Assembly: GCA_036365455.1 (NCBI GenBank)
Contig: JAWQUS010000030.1
Span: 18,124,001-18,188,000 of the forward strand
Reading direction: 5' to 3'
Length of the DNA stretch: 64,000 nt
Source of the DNA: Macrosoma leucophasiata
Taxonomy: Eukaryota > Arthropoda > Insecta > Lepidoptera > Hedylidae
Part shown: positions 49,153 to 59,443 of the stretch, in pieces
Numbering within the stretch: the stretch's first letter is position 1
Layout of the letters: each line of letters starts with the position of its first letter
The notes under the pieces: generated by a model
The model's input: only the letters and a program-made list of their open reading frames with translations
Told to the model about the DNA's origin: nothing
The model's database searches: none
Made by a program: the position numbers and the translations under genes

Positions 49153-49600
49153 GATCGCGAAAACATCATAACATACTACAACTGCTACAACTATATCTTA
49201 TCTTATCGGTCTAGAATCACACAACACCATTATTACACCAAAAGCAAACATAAAAACAGCTTAAACAATTCTTATCTTACCATCGAAAGCTAAGGATATA
49301 GCTCAATTGCACAACAATAGATTATCGCACCCTAACCCGTCGAGCGTATCGACGGGTGTGGGCACTGGCCCGGTGTAAAATTAACCAACACGCCGACATC
49401 AAAGAAGCCGCTTTGTCGGCCCTTTTGAGCGCGCCGCCATTGTCTCCCACATGTTTTAATACTCTTAATTTCGTTGTGAAAAAAAATCGATTCGTCATTC
49501 AATTTACGCCTTATTTTTGTAGCTTAAAGTTTAAGTTTCGATCATTTTATCTTTTTTAAGATGTAATCATTTCACTACCAGAGTTCCAATGTAGGGATTT
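49153..49600. other. No gene recognised
   Basis: Unique-looking sequence with 'ccgtcgagcgtatcgacggg', a small palindrome at about 49336. The frame at 49356-49559 has no domain. Confidence 0.35.
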
Positions 49601-50017
49601 GGACTTATTACACCGCACGGTATTCAGGGTACGATAGCAAGATGTGTTATAACATTTAGTGAGTTAAGGCCCTAATTAGGGCGACCGGAGCGGCCCGGTC
49701 AGCCTAACGCCCTTATTACACACAGTACAAATATAAACAGTATGGAAACTACGTACAGAACTTTCAAAATGGCACACTGACACAAATATGGGCATCGACG
49801 CTCGAGTAGCGAGTGACTCGGAGCTGCAGCACCGCGAGAACCGCTTAGGGGTCTCGATGATGCACATGTTTGTGTGATAGTTTTTATACTGTTCATATTT
49901 GTACTGTGACTGAGTTGGGGCCCTGTCGACCGGACAGTGTAGCAAGCGGCATTCCGGTGCGAGGCCACGTCCACCCTTTCTGCCGGACCCTGAATACCGT
50001 GTCGTGTAATAGCCTTT
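49601..50017. mobile_element. Composite MITE, copy 2, with inner TIR element
   Basis: Left 'ttattacaccgcacggtatt' (CAGGGT) and right 'ACCCTGAATACCGTGTCGTG' (TAATA) are the outer inverted repeat. The outer arms match 38537-38961 in inverted orientation. The inner element is 49721-49908. The right end abuts the TSD of the SINE-A at 50030. Confidence 0.7.
49721..49908. mobile_element. CACAGTACAAATAT MITE, copy 1
   Basis: CACAGTACAAATATAAACAG at the left and CTGTTCATATTTGTACTGTG at the right, a TIR of about 23 bp. The interior has 'gcatcgacgctcga' and 'gcaccgcgagaaccgcttag'. A second copy at 56908-57061 stands alone, which shows that it is a separate mobile unit. Confidence 0.75.
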
Positions 50018-50029
50018 TAAGAGAAGTAA

Positions 50030-50355
50030 GGAAGTTTAATTGTCTCAGTAGCGTAGTGGTAGCAGGCCACTACTATTACGCTGGAGGTCCTGGGTTCGAT
50101 TCCCGGTTCGGGGACTATCAGAGATATCGGTTTAAAATCCTTTATCTCTGCTTCTATTGAGATTTTTCCATTTTCTGGAAGTTTCCCAGTACCTCGGAGT
50201 TTGGTTATGTGCCCGGAGATGGCAACAGGTTCGCCACTTGTTACATGTTACATGGGCCAAAACGTAACCGGCGAGTCGTGGGTGTTTGCATGTATGCTTG
50301 AATGCATGCATTTACCTCTGTCTACCCCTTCGGGGATTACAGGCGTGAAGTTACG
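50030..50355 (+). mobile_element. SINE-A, full length, 12-bp TSD
   Basis: TAAGAGAAGTAA at 50018-50029 and 50356-50367. The head has A box 'tagcgtagtggtagc' and B box 'gggttcgattcc'. The body carries 'gagataaaatcc'-type and 'cggagatggcaacagg' segments. The end is 'gattacaggcgtgaagttac'. The plus frame at 50201-50548 is not a gene. Confidence 0.95.
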
Positions 50356-50387
50356 TAAGAGAAGTAATTCACTATACAGAAATCCCA

Positions 50388-50714
50388 TCAAGAAATATTC
50401 CAAAATTTGCGAACATCGACCTTATGAAGGAGACTTCGGCATATTTCGTGTCTATAGAGCGTTATCTCTTTACCACCTTATCTATGTAACGTTTGTCGAC
50501 CAATTTGCTCAAGTTTGGACCAATACCGAACTATCAGTGATTATGTAGATAGTGTGCAGCAAAGATAACGTTCTACTTAACAAGTTCGTTTTCTTTAAAC
50601 TGATTTGAACTTTGAACTAGACAATTAATAGAACTAGTTTCGAGTTCATAGAACCAAACTCGAAACTAGACGATTGTCTTTCGTAGGGCTCGATGTGCAA
50701 TATTTCTTCCTGGT
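50388..50714. mobile_element. CAAGAAATATT MITE, longer copy
   Basis: The left end 'caagaaatattcc' is partly duplicated or inserted ('aaaatttgcga') before 'acatcgacc'. The right end is 'gctcgatgtgcaatatttct'. The interior matches 24622-24857, with an extra ~80-bp segment around 50580-50670 containing a self-inverted 'gaactagtttcgagttc'. Confidence 0.6.
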
Positions 50715-50807
50715 TAGGTATTGTATTTAGGTAGCTTTTAACCCGACAGTGTAAAAGTCTCCTTTTAGACCGATTTAAATAATAATTAAAAAAAAAAAAT
50801 ACGCTTG

Positions 50808-50937
50808 CGGTCAAATATTCAAACATCACTTAAATCTAAGTGGGACTTAAAAGTATTCTGTCTTTATAAACCACATTGAAACGATAGCGCACATTTGAGG
50901 GTTGCTTACAAATGAGTGACGTTTGAGTATTCGGCCA
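50808..50937 (-). mobile_element. GGCC MITE, copy 3
   Basis: Minus-strand copy: left CGGTCAAATATTCAAACATC, right GACGTTTGAGTATTCGGCCA. 130 bp. Confidence 0.8.
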
Positions 50938-50944
50938 TTACACT

Positions 50945-51135
50945 CACAGCCCCACAGTAGGTATAAATCTGTGTCGTGGGTGCCGTTGTACACATAGGTA
51001 CAACACATACACAAACACCCAGACCCGAAATAAATGTCTGTAGGCCATACAAATATTTGTCCCGGTGCGGGGATGAACCCGAAACCCTTCGAATCAAACG
51101 GTCATCTCACACCGCTGGACTAACCGGGTTGTCGA
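50945..51135 (-). repeat. SINE-C copy, longest in window
   Basis: On the minus strand: 'cggttagtccagcggtgtga' head, B-box-like 'gggttcatcccc', 'aaatatttgtatggcctaca', 'gggtctgggtgtttgtgtat', 'acaacggcacccacgaca'. The frame at 50906-51097 (-) is the SINE. Confidence 0.7.
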
Positions 51136-51454
51136 TTTGAAATAAAACATTTGAATTTGAAGTTGCTAAACTGAACTACACATCTCCTAATTTATGGGAT
51201 GGATAAGATTAAACACTACACAAGCTACGTTTATCTATACTACATTCAGATAAACTTGGCACAAATGGTAAACAAACATCCCTCGGTCACAAATTACGAT
51301 ATGCCAGGAAAATAACACACTGCAATTGATTGAGGACACTAGTCTTTAAACACATTATTATATGACACTTTGATTTCCATAAAAAAAACTGTGCAAATTC
51401 ACTTAGTAAATTACATGAATTTACAGTTTTCGTAGTTGTTTCAGATTATATAGA
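51136..51454. other. No feature recognised
   Basis: AT-rich sequence. Confidence 0.4.
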
Positions 51455-51645
51455 CTACTAGCGGCCCGCCCCGGCTTCGCCCGCGCTGCTCTGCTCCTAT
51501 TAGTCATAGCGTAATGTAAGCTATCCTATCTCTCAAGTTGGATCGAACTGCACATGGTGTGCTAATTTTATTATAATCGGTTAAGTGGTTTAGGAGTCCA
51601 TTGAGGACAAACATTGTGACACGAGATTTATATATATTAAGATGT
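51455..51645 (+). repeat. Dispersed repeat 'ctagcggcccgccccggctt'
   Basis: It starts 'tactagcggcccgccccggc', 'ttcgcccgcg' and ends 'cacgagatttatatatatta'. This is a widespread lepidopteran repeat by recollection. Only one copy is in the window. Confidence 0.5.
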
Positions 51646-52314
51646 TCGAGTTTGACATTTAGTTATAGGGATGGGATTAAATGGACAAAACAGGGATAGA
51701 GAACGGAATGTTATCCAATGTAAATGATGATTACTTTATTTAAATTCTTTGCAGGCAATACGAAAAAGTGTTGATTTAAAAAATCTTCGTCGATTAAAAT
51801 ACAGGTAATACATTAAATATTTCAAAAGAAAGTATACGATTTTTTGATGGATGTATATCATTCACTGGCGATTATTATCTTTCATATTCAAATACTCATT
51901 CTAAGGACCTAGATCAATCAATGATTCACATCCTTAATTTCTCCGTACGCCATACTTGTTTACCTTTTGTGCCAAGTTTATCTGAATGGAGTATACGGAA
52001 TCCTCCCATGTGCGTGGTCCACTACAAAACGTCTTTTTCAACGTTTTGTTTTCGTTTAATAGCGGAAGCTTTAAAGGGTTTCTAAAAGCTTTGAAACATG
52101 AGTGGTGTCGCTTTGATCGCTTTTTATGTAACTACATAGTCGACATTTTGTCCCGGTGTCCGTTGATCTATTTATATAGATATGGTTTCTTAGAAGTTTT
52201 ATTAAGTGGACCATTTTGATGTTCTCTCTTTGTCACAACTGATGCGTGTTCCTGTGTTTAGTGTTTTGTATTATTGATGTCTATGGATATTTGAATGTCC
52301 TTTTAGTAAATAGG
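51646..52314. other. No gene recognised
   Basis: AT-rich sequence. The frame at 51986-52219 (77 codons) has no domain. Confidence 0.35.
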
Positions 52315-52490
52315 TAACTAGCTGTCCCGACGAACTTCGTATCGCCTAATAGATTAACGGTCAAATACTCAAACGCTACTTAAATCTAAGTGTGACTTAA
52401 AAGTCTTCTGTCTTTATAAAACAAGTTCAACACGAGATAGCGCACATTTGAGGGTTGCTTAAAATTGAGTGACGTTTGAGTATTCGGCCA
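52315..52490. repeat. Repeat tip plus GGCC MITE, copy 4
   Basis: 'aactagctgtcccgacgaac', 'ttcgtatcgcc' is the tip of the 14945-type repeat. At 52358-52490 follows a minus-strand GGCC MITE (CGGTCAAATACTCAAACGCT ... GACGTTTGAGTATTCGGCCA, 133 bp). Confidence 0.75.
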
Positions 52491-52589
52491 AAAGAGTTTA
52501 GATAATAATAACGCTTTTAAGAAATGGAGGTTGGTGGTAGAATTAAAAATAGAAGATGGGATGTACGTTTTTTAATGTTTTATCATTAA

Positions 52590-53060
52590 AAAAACCGGTC
52601 AAGTGCGTGTCGGGCCACGCGCAGTGTAGGGTTCCGTAGTTTTTAGGTTTGAATGATGAAATGAAAAAATAAATAGGTAAATATTTTCTATGGAGTTCTT
52701 CAAAATTTTCGAATAAAATACATTTGGTCGACTATTACTCGCAAACTTGTAAAGTTAAGTGTGATAGTTTGCCTTTTAATTTCGTTATATGTAGCTACTA
52801 TTGCCGTAACGTTTGAATTTTTAACAATAACCGTTTAGTTGGTAGAGTGGAGGGACCACGGAATAGATCAATTATGTGGGAGGGACACTTGTCTCTTTTG
52901 AGTTTGTAAAATTACGCATGGGCAACATCGTCCTGCGATAAAACTACTGCAACTGCGATCACCAATCCGTATGCCAAGCGTGGCGATTATGGCATATCCC
53001 CCTTGTTGGAGAAGCTTGGTCCAGCAGTGGACGTCTTACGGTTGAAATGCTAATGATGAT
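52590..53060 (+). repeat. Two LINE-derived fragments
   Basis: 52590-52760 starts 'ccggtcaagtgcgtgtcggg', 'tagggttccgtagtttttag', a familiar insect LINE-tail repeat. 52885-53060 carries 'cgtatgccaagcgtggcgat', 'tggtccagcagtggacgtct', the tail also at 57530-57655 (-). Confidence 0.6.
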
Positions 53061-53140
53061 TATCTTACCGGCGATCATTTACCCACATCAACGTGCCGGG
53101 CCGAGTTCAGTTCAAACTCGTAACTGTAATATAATTTACT

Positions 53141-53428
53141 GGTGGTAGAGCTCCAGTGTCGGAGCTCGCGGGCGTAGGCACCACCGCATTACCTAATATA
53201 ATATACTTGCCGCTAAATGGTAGTGTTCAACACTATCGTGTTCCGGTCAGGTGGTAATGTCCGGCCCTGTAATTTCCGGCACAGAGGCATAAGACCTTAG
53301 GCCTCAGGAGTGGTAACGCATCTGCATTTTGACCTTGGTCTTTGTGTGGGTGTCTATAGGCTGCAGTCATCACTTAACATCAATGTGAACTGCATGCTTG
53401 TTTACCACTTCCATAACATAAAAAAAAA
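53141..53428 (+). repeat. SINE-B, nearly full length (reference copy)
   Basis: Complete order: 'actggtggtagagctccagt', 'gtaggcaccaccgcattacc', 'gtagtgttcaacactatcgt', 'ggtcaggtggtaatgtccgg', 'ggcctcaggagtggtaacgc', 'gtgtctataggctgcagtca', 'tgaactgcatgcttgtttac', 'cataacataaaaaaaaa'. It has no clear A and B boxes. The 5' end folds (GAGCTCC/GGAGCTC). Confidence 0.9.
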
Positions 53429-54465
53429 AAAAACCATCATCGGTGCTATTACATTTTATTATGCACGTAACATGTTACATACATAGACGGTATATAAAAC
53501 ATCCTGTTACTTAAAATGATGCACTAGTTACTGAAGAAAATACCAATTAAATTTAACTCTTATTCCATAAATCAAAGGTTCCATTTTCAATAACGTATAA
53601 CATCAGAAAGCTGGTATTATGATGCTAAAATAACCATAAACACCTCTTTCATAGACTTATTTCTATGGAAGGCAAGTGTGAAATGCGTAAACAACTGTAA
53701 AAAAGTTTAAATTCTTGACAATGTTAAGTGAAAAGAGTTATTATGTCGGCTAAGAAAGTTTTTTAAGGTCATTTTAGAGCTTTTTTTTTCATGGCGGTCG
53801 CCTGTGATCTTTTTACCTGGTTGCGTAATTATTGCTTAAACAATAAGAGGATTTTATTGCTCACCAAAAAGAGTTTAAGGCGTGGATATTTGTGATGATA
53901 TTGAGATCAGTTTTTGTTTTTTTTTTTAACTAAGCTGAGCAATGATAATGGCATTACTTAAAATTACCGATAACCGTTTATGACTAACAGCTATTACCTA
54001 CAGCCAGTGTTCGAGTTCAAAGTCACTTCATACAATAATAGTTTAGGTCAAATTGTCAATAGATGGCGTTGCGATGATTTACATCACGGTATCGTTACGT
54101 TTAACGGATTTCATATAGTTCATTGGTTTTTTTTATGTATTAGAGCGCAAGTACAGTAGATCATATTAGGTCAATATATAGTTCAACGTAATAAGTCCTT
54201 AGAGCAAATAAATTAAGTTCAGATGACAAGTGGTTTTACTTAGTTATCCATAAAGTTCAGTTTGTTCTAAGAGTGGTGCATTTAGGTCATTATTACATTA
54301 GTTCAACATTGGATCAGTCTTTGGTCCAATCAGCCAGTGAGCTTATAAATATCATTGCCTATAGCTATTACTATCACAGAGCTAAGTAGCTGCATAAAAA
54401 CAATGTACCTTTTTGATATTAACTAATGTAAAATATTTTCCTTCTTTTATATACCTAAGTAATGA
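53429..54465. other. Unique-looking AT-rich DNA
   Basis: No long frame, no repeat recognised. Confidence 0.4.
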
Positions 54466-54726
54466 AAGTGGCAAACAAGCAAGCAAACAAGCACATTGAT
54501 ATTAAGTGATGACTGCAGCCTATAGATACAAACACAAAGACCAGAGGTTAACATGCGTTACGGCTCCTGAGGCCTAAGTGGTTATGCCTCTGTGCCGGAA
54601 ATTACACGGCCGCGCCACCTGACCGGAACACGATAGTGCTGAACACTACAGTTTAGCGGCAAGTATATTGGGTAATGCGGTGGCCTACGCCCGCGAGCTC
54701 CGTCACTGGAGCTCTACAACCAGTAA
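54466..54726 (-). repeat. SINE-B copy
   Basis: The minus strand runs from 'actggttgtagagctccagt' to 'gcttgtttgcttgcttgttt', 'gccactttcatt'. Near full length, with small deletions. Confidence 0.85.
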
Positions 54727-55433
54727 ACTGGTAATCGGGTTTTCTGCTGTGTGATCACGTCCTCAAACCGCCACTATCCACCAGAAAAATATAATCGAAA
54801 TCGTTACATCTTCCATCCTATTGTTTCCATAGATACCAGGAGAACATATATGTTGACAGGAGCTAAGTTCAAACGTAAAGTTGCAACGTCATCAACTCAG
54901 CTTCCGATTGTATCATGCTGCTCGTGCTAGTCATGCATAATGTATGCACGTGACGGCGGCTGCGGTCCTGTCACCGCGGCGCCAGTGTCGGTAGGTACGT
55001 ACCAAACAATGGGGCACTACCGGAGATTTTGATGATATTTTCTTGTCAATATTTAGGGAAAGTCAAATAATGTTTAGGATATTATCCTTCCATAGACGGA
55101 GGTAGTTCACAAACTGACGATAACAAAATTGGTGAAAGTAGATTGTTGAAGGGTACCAGGCTTGAAAAGGTAAAGCTGAAAGAAATTATCGCTCTACATC
55201 GGATGCGCCTGCGCCGCGGGATATCACATTAACACCTCCTCGTGGCCCATGACGTCTACACACCACTGTTTTGTGTTACAATGCTGGGTACACCGTGGCA
55301 GATTGTTAGGGTTAGGTAAGCCGTGGAACTCAACAGTGAGACAAGAAACTTCAATTTTCAACTTATTTATTTCAAATTCAAGATTACTTTTGCATTGTTA
55401 GATTACAAGCTACCTTTAAAAGTGAATGACTAA
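54727..55433. other. No gene recognised; GC-rich patch 54940-55010
   Basis: 'cacgtgacggcggctgcggt' and 'caccgcggcgccagtgtcgg' stand out from AT-rich flanks, with neither a frame nor a repeat. It could be a conserved noncoding element or a decayed repeat. Confidence 0.3.
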
Positions 55434-55579
55434 TGGCCGAATACTCAAACGTCACTCTACGTGACTCAACTTTAAGCAACCCTCAAAAGTGCGCTATCTC
55501 TATCGTTTGAACGTGTTTTATAAAGACAGAAGACTTTTAAGTCCCACTTAGGTTTAAGTGATGTTTGAGTATTTGGCCG
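55434..55579 (+). mobile_element. GGCC MITE, copy 5 (146 bp)
   Basis: TGGCCGAATACTCAAACGTC ... GTTTGAGTATTTGGCCG. The extra ~10 bp come from a duplicated 'cactctacgtgactcaac' segment near 55455. Confidence 0.8.
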
Positions 55580-56004
55580 TTATATTAATAATTCAATAAG
55601 TTCTAATCCAATTTATAATTAAAAGAGAAGTTCCACGTTGGGCCCGCACCTTGTACACTATATCAAAAGTTAGAGAAAAATACGCAAAAAATAATTTAAA
55701 TCGTTGTTTTTTTGTCGGAAATATTTATTTTACGTAATTTTTGTATGACAGGAATATGTTGCCATATCGCTACTATGACATTCTTGTTTTCGAAACATAC
55801 TTACGACAATTAATTGAAGATTTAATAAACGTTTTGAATAGCTGAAAATTATTTAGTATTTTATGCTTCATCTCTCACCATTACATTTTGGAACGTCTCC
55901 TTTAACCGATAAATCATCAAATCTTTCAATTCCTTTATAGAAGAAAGAGATAAATCTGTTCGTCATAAACATAGTCATTCACTCAGCAGAGTTCCAAGTG
56001 CAGG
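55580..56004. other. No feature recognised
   Basis: AT-rich sequence. Confidence 0.4.
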
Positions 56005-56130
56005 TGCATCATACTCTGGTTTTATTGTGATTTTTCCAGAAGTTTCCCATTACCCGGGGATATCAACGGGCTCGCCAAATGTAACATAGGCCAAAAGGTA
56101 ACCGGCGTGAATGCATGCATTTACCTCTGC
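56005..56130 (+). repeat. SINE-A fragment
   Basis: 'ctctggttttattgtgattt', 'ttcccattacccggggatat', 'taaccggcgtgaatgcatgc'. Internal deletions. Directly abuts a SINE-B. Confidence 0.6.
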
Positions 56131-56132
56131 TT

Positions 56133-56410
56133 TTTTTTATGTCATAAAAGTGGCAAACAAGCGTGTAGTTCACATTGATGTTAAGCGATGACTGCAGCCT
56201 ATAGACACCCACACAATGACCAGAGGTCAAATTGCAGATGCGCTGCCACTCCTTAGGCATTAGGTGTTATGCCGGAAATTACAGAGCCGTACATTACCAC
56301 CTGACCGGAACACGATAGTGCTGAACACTACCATTTAGCGGCAAGTATATTAGGTAATGCGGTGGTGCCTACACACGCAAGCTCCGTCACTGGAGCTCTA
56401 TCACCAGTCA
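56133..56410 (-). repeat. SINE-B copy
   Basis: The minus strand runs from 'actggtgatagagctccagt' to 'cttgtttgccacttttatga', 'cataaaaaaa'. It appears inserted in or next to the SINE-A fragment. The minus frame at 56063-56260 is not a gene. Confidence 0.85.
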
Positions 56411-56907
56411 AAGGGTTGCTTGTTGCTTTAATACGCCATTTTTGCCTTTTATACAATGCCCAAATTAAGATAATTTAATTGGATAAGCGTGTAGCCAGAA
56501 ATATAAACGTTCATTGTGCCAGTGGGTGGTCTTTCATTTGTCATTTGCCCATCAAACAAAGATAGATAAGGCATAATTAATCGCAATCAATAATTTATTG
56601 CCGCATATTCGCCTCGGTCGATTCAAGTTTTCCTGCACAAATTAAATTTACAGCTATGCAATGACCACGAATAGGGTTGACACGTATTTAACGTGACGTT
56701 TATTTTTTCTGACGCGTTAGGTATATAAACGCATTCATGCATATCTACGAGCATACAAACATTTACGATTCAAGTTTGATATTTTATGTGATGGATAGTG
56801 AGCCTATTAAGATTTCCAAGGCCAATTACGAAAGCCGAAGATGGCACTGGGTCTATTTTGAAATGCAAAAGTTTAGTGGCGTAGCTAACATAGATGGCAA
56901 ACGGGGC
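56411..56907. other. No gene recognised
   Basis: Unique-looking. The frame at 56737-56967 runs into the MITE at 56908 and has no domain. Confidence 0.35.
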
Positions 56908-57061
56908 CACAGTACAAATATGAACAGTATGGAAACTACGTACAAAACGTTAGAAACGGCACACTAACACAAACATGCGCATCGACGCTCGATGTAGCGA
57001 GTGACTCAGTACTGAAGCACCGCGAGAACCGCTTAGAGGCCTCGTTCATATTTGTACTGTG
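56908..57061. mobile_element. CACAGTACAAATAT MITE, copy 2 (154 bp)
   Basis: CACAGTACAAATATGAACAG ... GTTCATATTTGTACTGTG. The interior matches 49721-49908 ('gcatcgacgctcgatgtagc', 'gcaccgcgagaaccgcttag'). Confidence 0.8.
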
Positions 57062-57529
57062 AAGGGGCGGATGAGCAAAAAAAAATTGGAATTACTCCCC
57101 ATTCTTTTGCGTTTGCACGTCTAAACCGCGAACCAATTTTGGTTAATTAAACATAGATGATCACTGGAGAGGGTGACACCCCCAAACAGGTGGCACCCGG
57201 TGCGGGCCGCCCATGCCGCCCTCCATTGCTACGCCACTGCAAAAGCCTAAAAGCACTTTTCCTCCGAGCCGGAGTGAGGTCAGGATCCCGGCGTAGTAGT
57301 ATCTATTAAATATGTTACATGCGGGTTAACCACGGAATAGATTATCTATTCGTTAATTAACAACTGAAAGGAATGTGGATAAATAACAATAACGTCAACA
57401 AAGTCGGCATCTGCTTTGTGAAAAAATATGGATAGTACCTACAGTCATATGGCAAAATATTTGTTGGTACTTGTGCACCTGGTCAACCTATTTCTGTCCC
57501 TTTCACACTGTTGCTTCACAAAATTTCAT
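57062..57529. other. No gene recognised
   Basis: 57170-57240 is GC-rich ('acaggtggcacccggtgcgg', 'gctacgccactgcaaaag') and resembles the common hAT MITE interior ('...tagctacgccactg'), but no TIR pair was identified. Confidence 0.3.
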
Positions 57530-57655
57530 CATCATCATATCAGCCGAAAGATGTCCACTGCTGGACCAAAGCCACTCATAAGGGGGATATGCCATAATCG
57601 GCGATCGCTGTGTTGGTAGTTTTATCGTAGGACGCTGCTGCCCTGCGTTATTGCA
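57530..57655 (-). repeat. LINE 3'-tail fragment
   Basis: The minus strand carries 'gattatggcatatccccctt', 'tggtccagcagtggacatct', 'ttcggctgatatgatgatga'. Same LINE tail as 52885-53060. Confidence 0.65.
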
Positions 57656-57751
57656 TTTAGGTCCTACCGCCCCATTGGAATGGTTTGACCGCCATTGTTC
57701 GGTTGACTGACTGCACTAGTGGAAGAATTATTTTCTAATAGCAGAACACTT

Positions 57752-57988
57752 ACTTGCCGCTAAATGGTAGTGTTCAGCATTATCGCGTTTCGGTCAGGTG
57801 GTAACCTCCTGAGTGGTCGCTCCTGAGGCCTAAGGTGTTATGTCTCTGTGCCGGAAATTACAGGGCAGTACATTACCACCTGACCGGAACACGATAGTGC
57901 TGAACAACTACCATCTAGCGGCAAGTGTATTAGGTAATGCGGTGGTGCCAACGCCCGCGAGCTCCGTCACTGGAGCTCTACCACCTGT
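57752..57988. repeat. Two SINE-B pieces in opposite orientation
   Basis: 57752-57806 is a plus-strand middle piece ('cttgccgctaaatggtagtg'), then 57808-57988 is a minus-strand 5' part ending 'gctccgtcactggagctcta'. The inverted arrangement could fold. The frame at 57840-58064 is not a gene. Confidence 0.7.
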
Positions 57989-58257
57989 AAAAAATATCGA
58001 ATTTAATGAGGGTAACAAACATCATTTCATTTTTATATATAGAATGCGCGCCAAACATTGCTGAGATTACATGCCGTGACCATTACCGAGCAATTATTGT
58101 GGATTCCAAATCCTCGTTAGATGTGTTTCGTGCATCGCCGGGACGCTAATAAGCTCATTTATTTAACTTTTGATTTGGCCCGGTGATGTTTTGAGGGGCT
58201 AATTTTGATATACGAATTTAATGATCAAATAAGAAATCAATTCATGAAATCACAAGC
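57989..58257. other. No feature recognised
   Basis: Unique-looking; includes 'gagcaattattgtgg'. Confidence 0.35.
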
Positions 58258-58560
58258 ATCAATTGATGAAACCCATATTGTAGCACTGAAAGAACATCTC
58301 AGAGGGAAGTTCGTAAAAACGAACGGGAAAGCACACCGTTGAGCGCGGTATAGTCGGTGAGAGAAGAATTTCATGGCAGCATATCGAACAGTTCAGCAGA
58401 GCACTCACCATTGTAGAGACGGTAAAAACGCACAGACTCCCAATGTCTCTGCGCAGTCGCAGATGTTCGAGCCTGTTAGTGAAACCAAGCTGGTATTTGG
58501 AGGCTCCTGCCCACAAATGAGAACAATATTAAAGATGGGGTGCACTTGGGCCTAATAAAG
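58258..58560 (-). mobile_element. CR1-type LINE C-terminal fragment
   Basis: The minus strand encodes LGFTNRLEHLRLRRDIGSLC followed by an RT-tail pattern ending FYELPSEMFFQCYNMGF, similar to LPSDVFPRCYNMGFF in the fragment at 45193. It is frameshifted or diverged and lacks catalytic RT motifs. Confidence 0.65.
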
Positions 58561-58929
58561 CTGTAGTAGCTGCCCCGATGTGAAGTTATGACTCGCTTTG
58601 TTAAGCACCTTAAACTGTTTTGATGCCAACTTGTTCTTGTGACTTGTCTAACACTCAATATGACTCCACTTCGTTCGATATGTCAACCGAACATGCCCAG
58701 GTAACCGATACCAACACTCCGCCAAAATTCCATACAAACGCTTAATTTGGTCTCTATTAGGTACACAGATATCAATCAGTGACGTGTATTTACACGTACA
58801 CTTGTGTGCGTAGCACGTAAAGAATACCAAACGTCTCCCAAAAGAAGGGAGGTAGGGTGAGGCGGTGAAATCGGGCGGGACGTCGAAGCGTCCATTCTAT
58901 ACGTAGTATTATTACATATTATCTGTCAA
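58561..58929. other. No gene recognised
   Basis: Short minus-strand frames (58476-58830) have no domain. Confidence 0.35.
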
Positions 58930-59251
58930 TGGTGCCTCGGAATTGGTTTGCCTCGGTACTGTGGTATAAGTAGCGACTGTTCCTGAACAATCGCTACTTT
59001 CCATATAATATCCCACGAGTACGTATCGCTCGGTTCCATAATAGCCGCCCTTGCCGAAAGTTCAGTTATTGTAAAAAATATCCGCGTTGTAGCGCGTTCG
59101 TCATAGTTTTTTCGCGATGAGTCCGGACGTTTTGCGGACGCGCCGGCATTCCCGCCAAATTATACCGAACTTTGTGCGGTGGCCATGCTTTATGTTATGG
59201 CAGCTGTTGACGAAGTGCCACACGTAAAAACATCGACTCTACCAGCACTAG
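58930..59251 (+). other. Candidate host promoter/first exon (weak)
   Basis: A GC-richer, apparently single-copy stretch: 'gtggtataagtagcgactg', initiator-like 'ttcagtta' near 59061, several ATGs, and AG|GTATGT (59250-59257), a good splice-donor match. One frame from 59188 (MLYVMAAVDEVPHVKTSTLP) is open to the donor. No family is recognised, and no acceptor is visible within the window. Confidence 0.2.
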
Positions 59252-59443
59252 GTATGTTATTATAGATTTTATTTATCTCAGGCAACAGGAGCACATAAAA
59301 GTGCATACCTTACATACTTACATAGGTACCTACATACTCGTATAACAACAGATTTAACACTATTTATCACGAAACATTATCGGCGACGTGAAAGTGCTGC
59401 TTCTCTGCAAATATTATTTATATACCTACCTCTATAAAAATCA

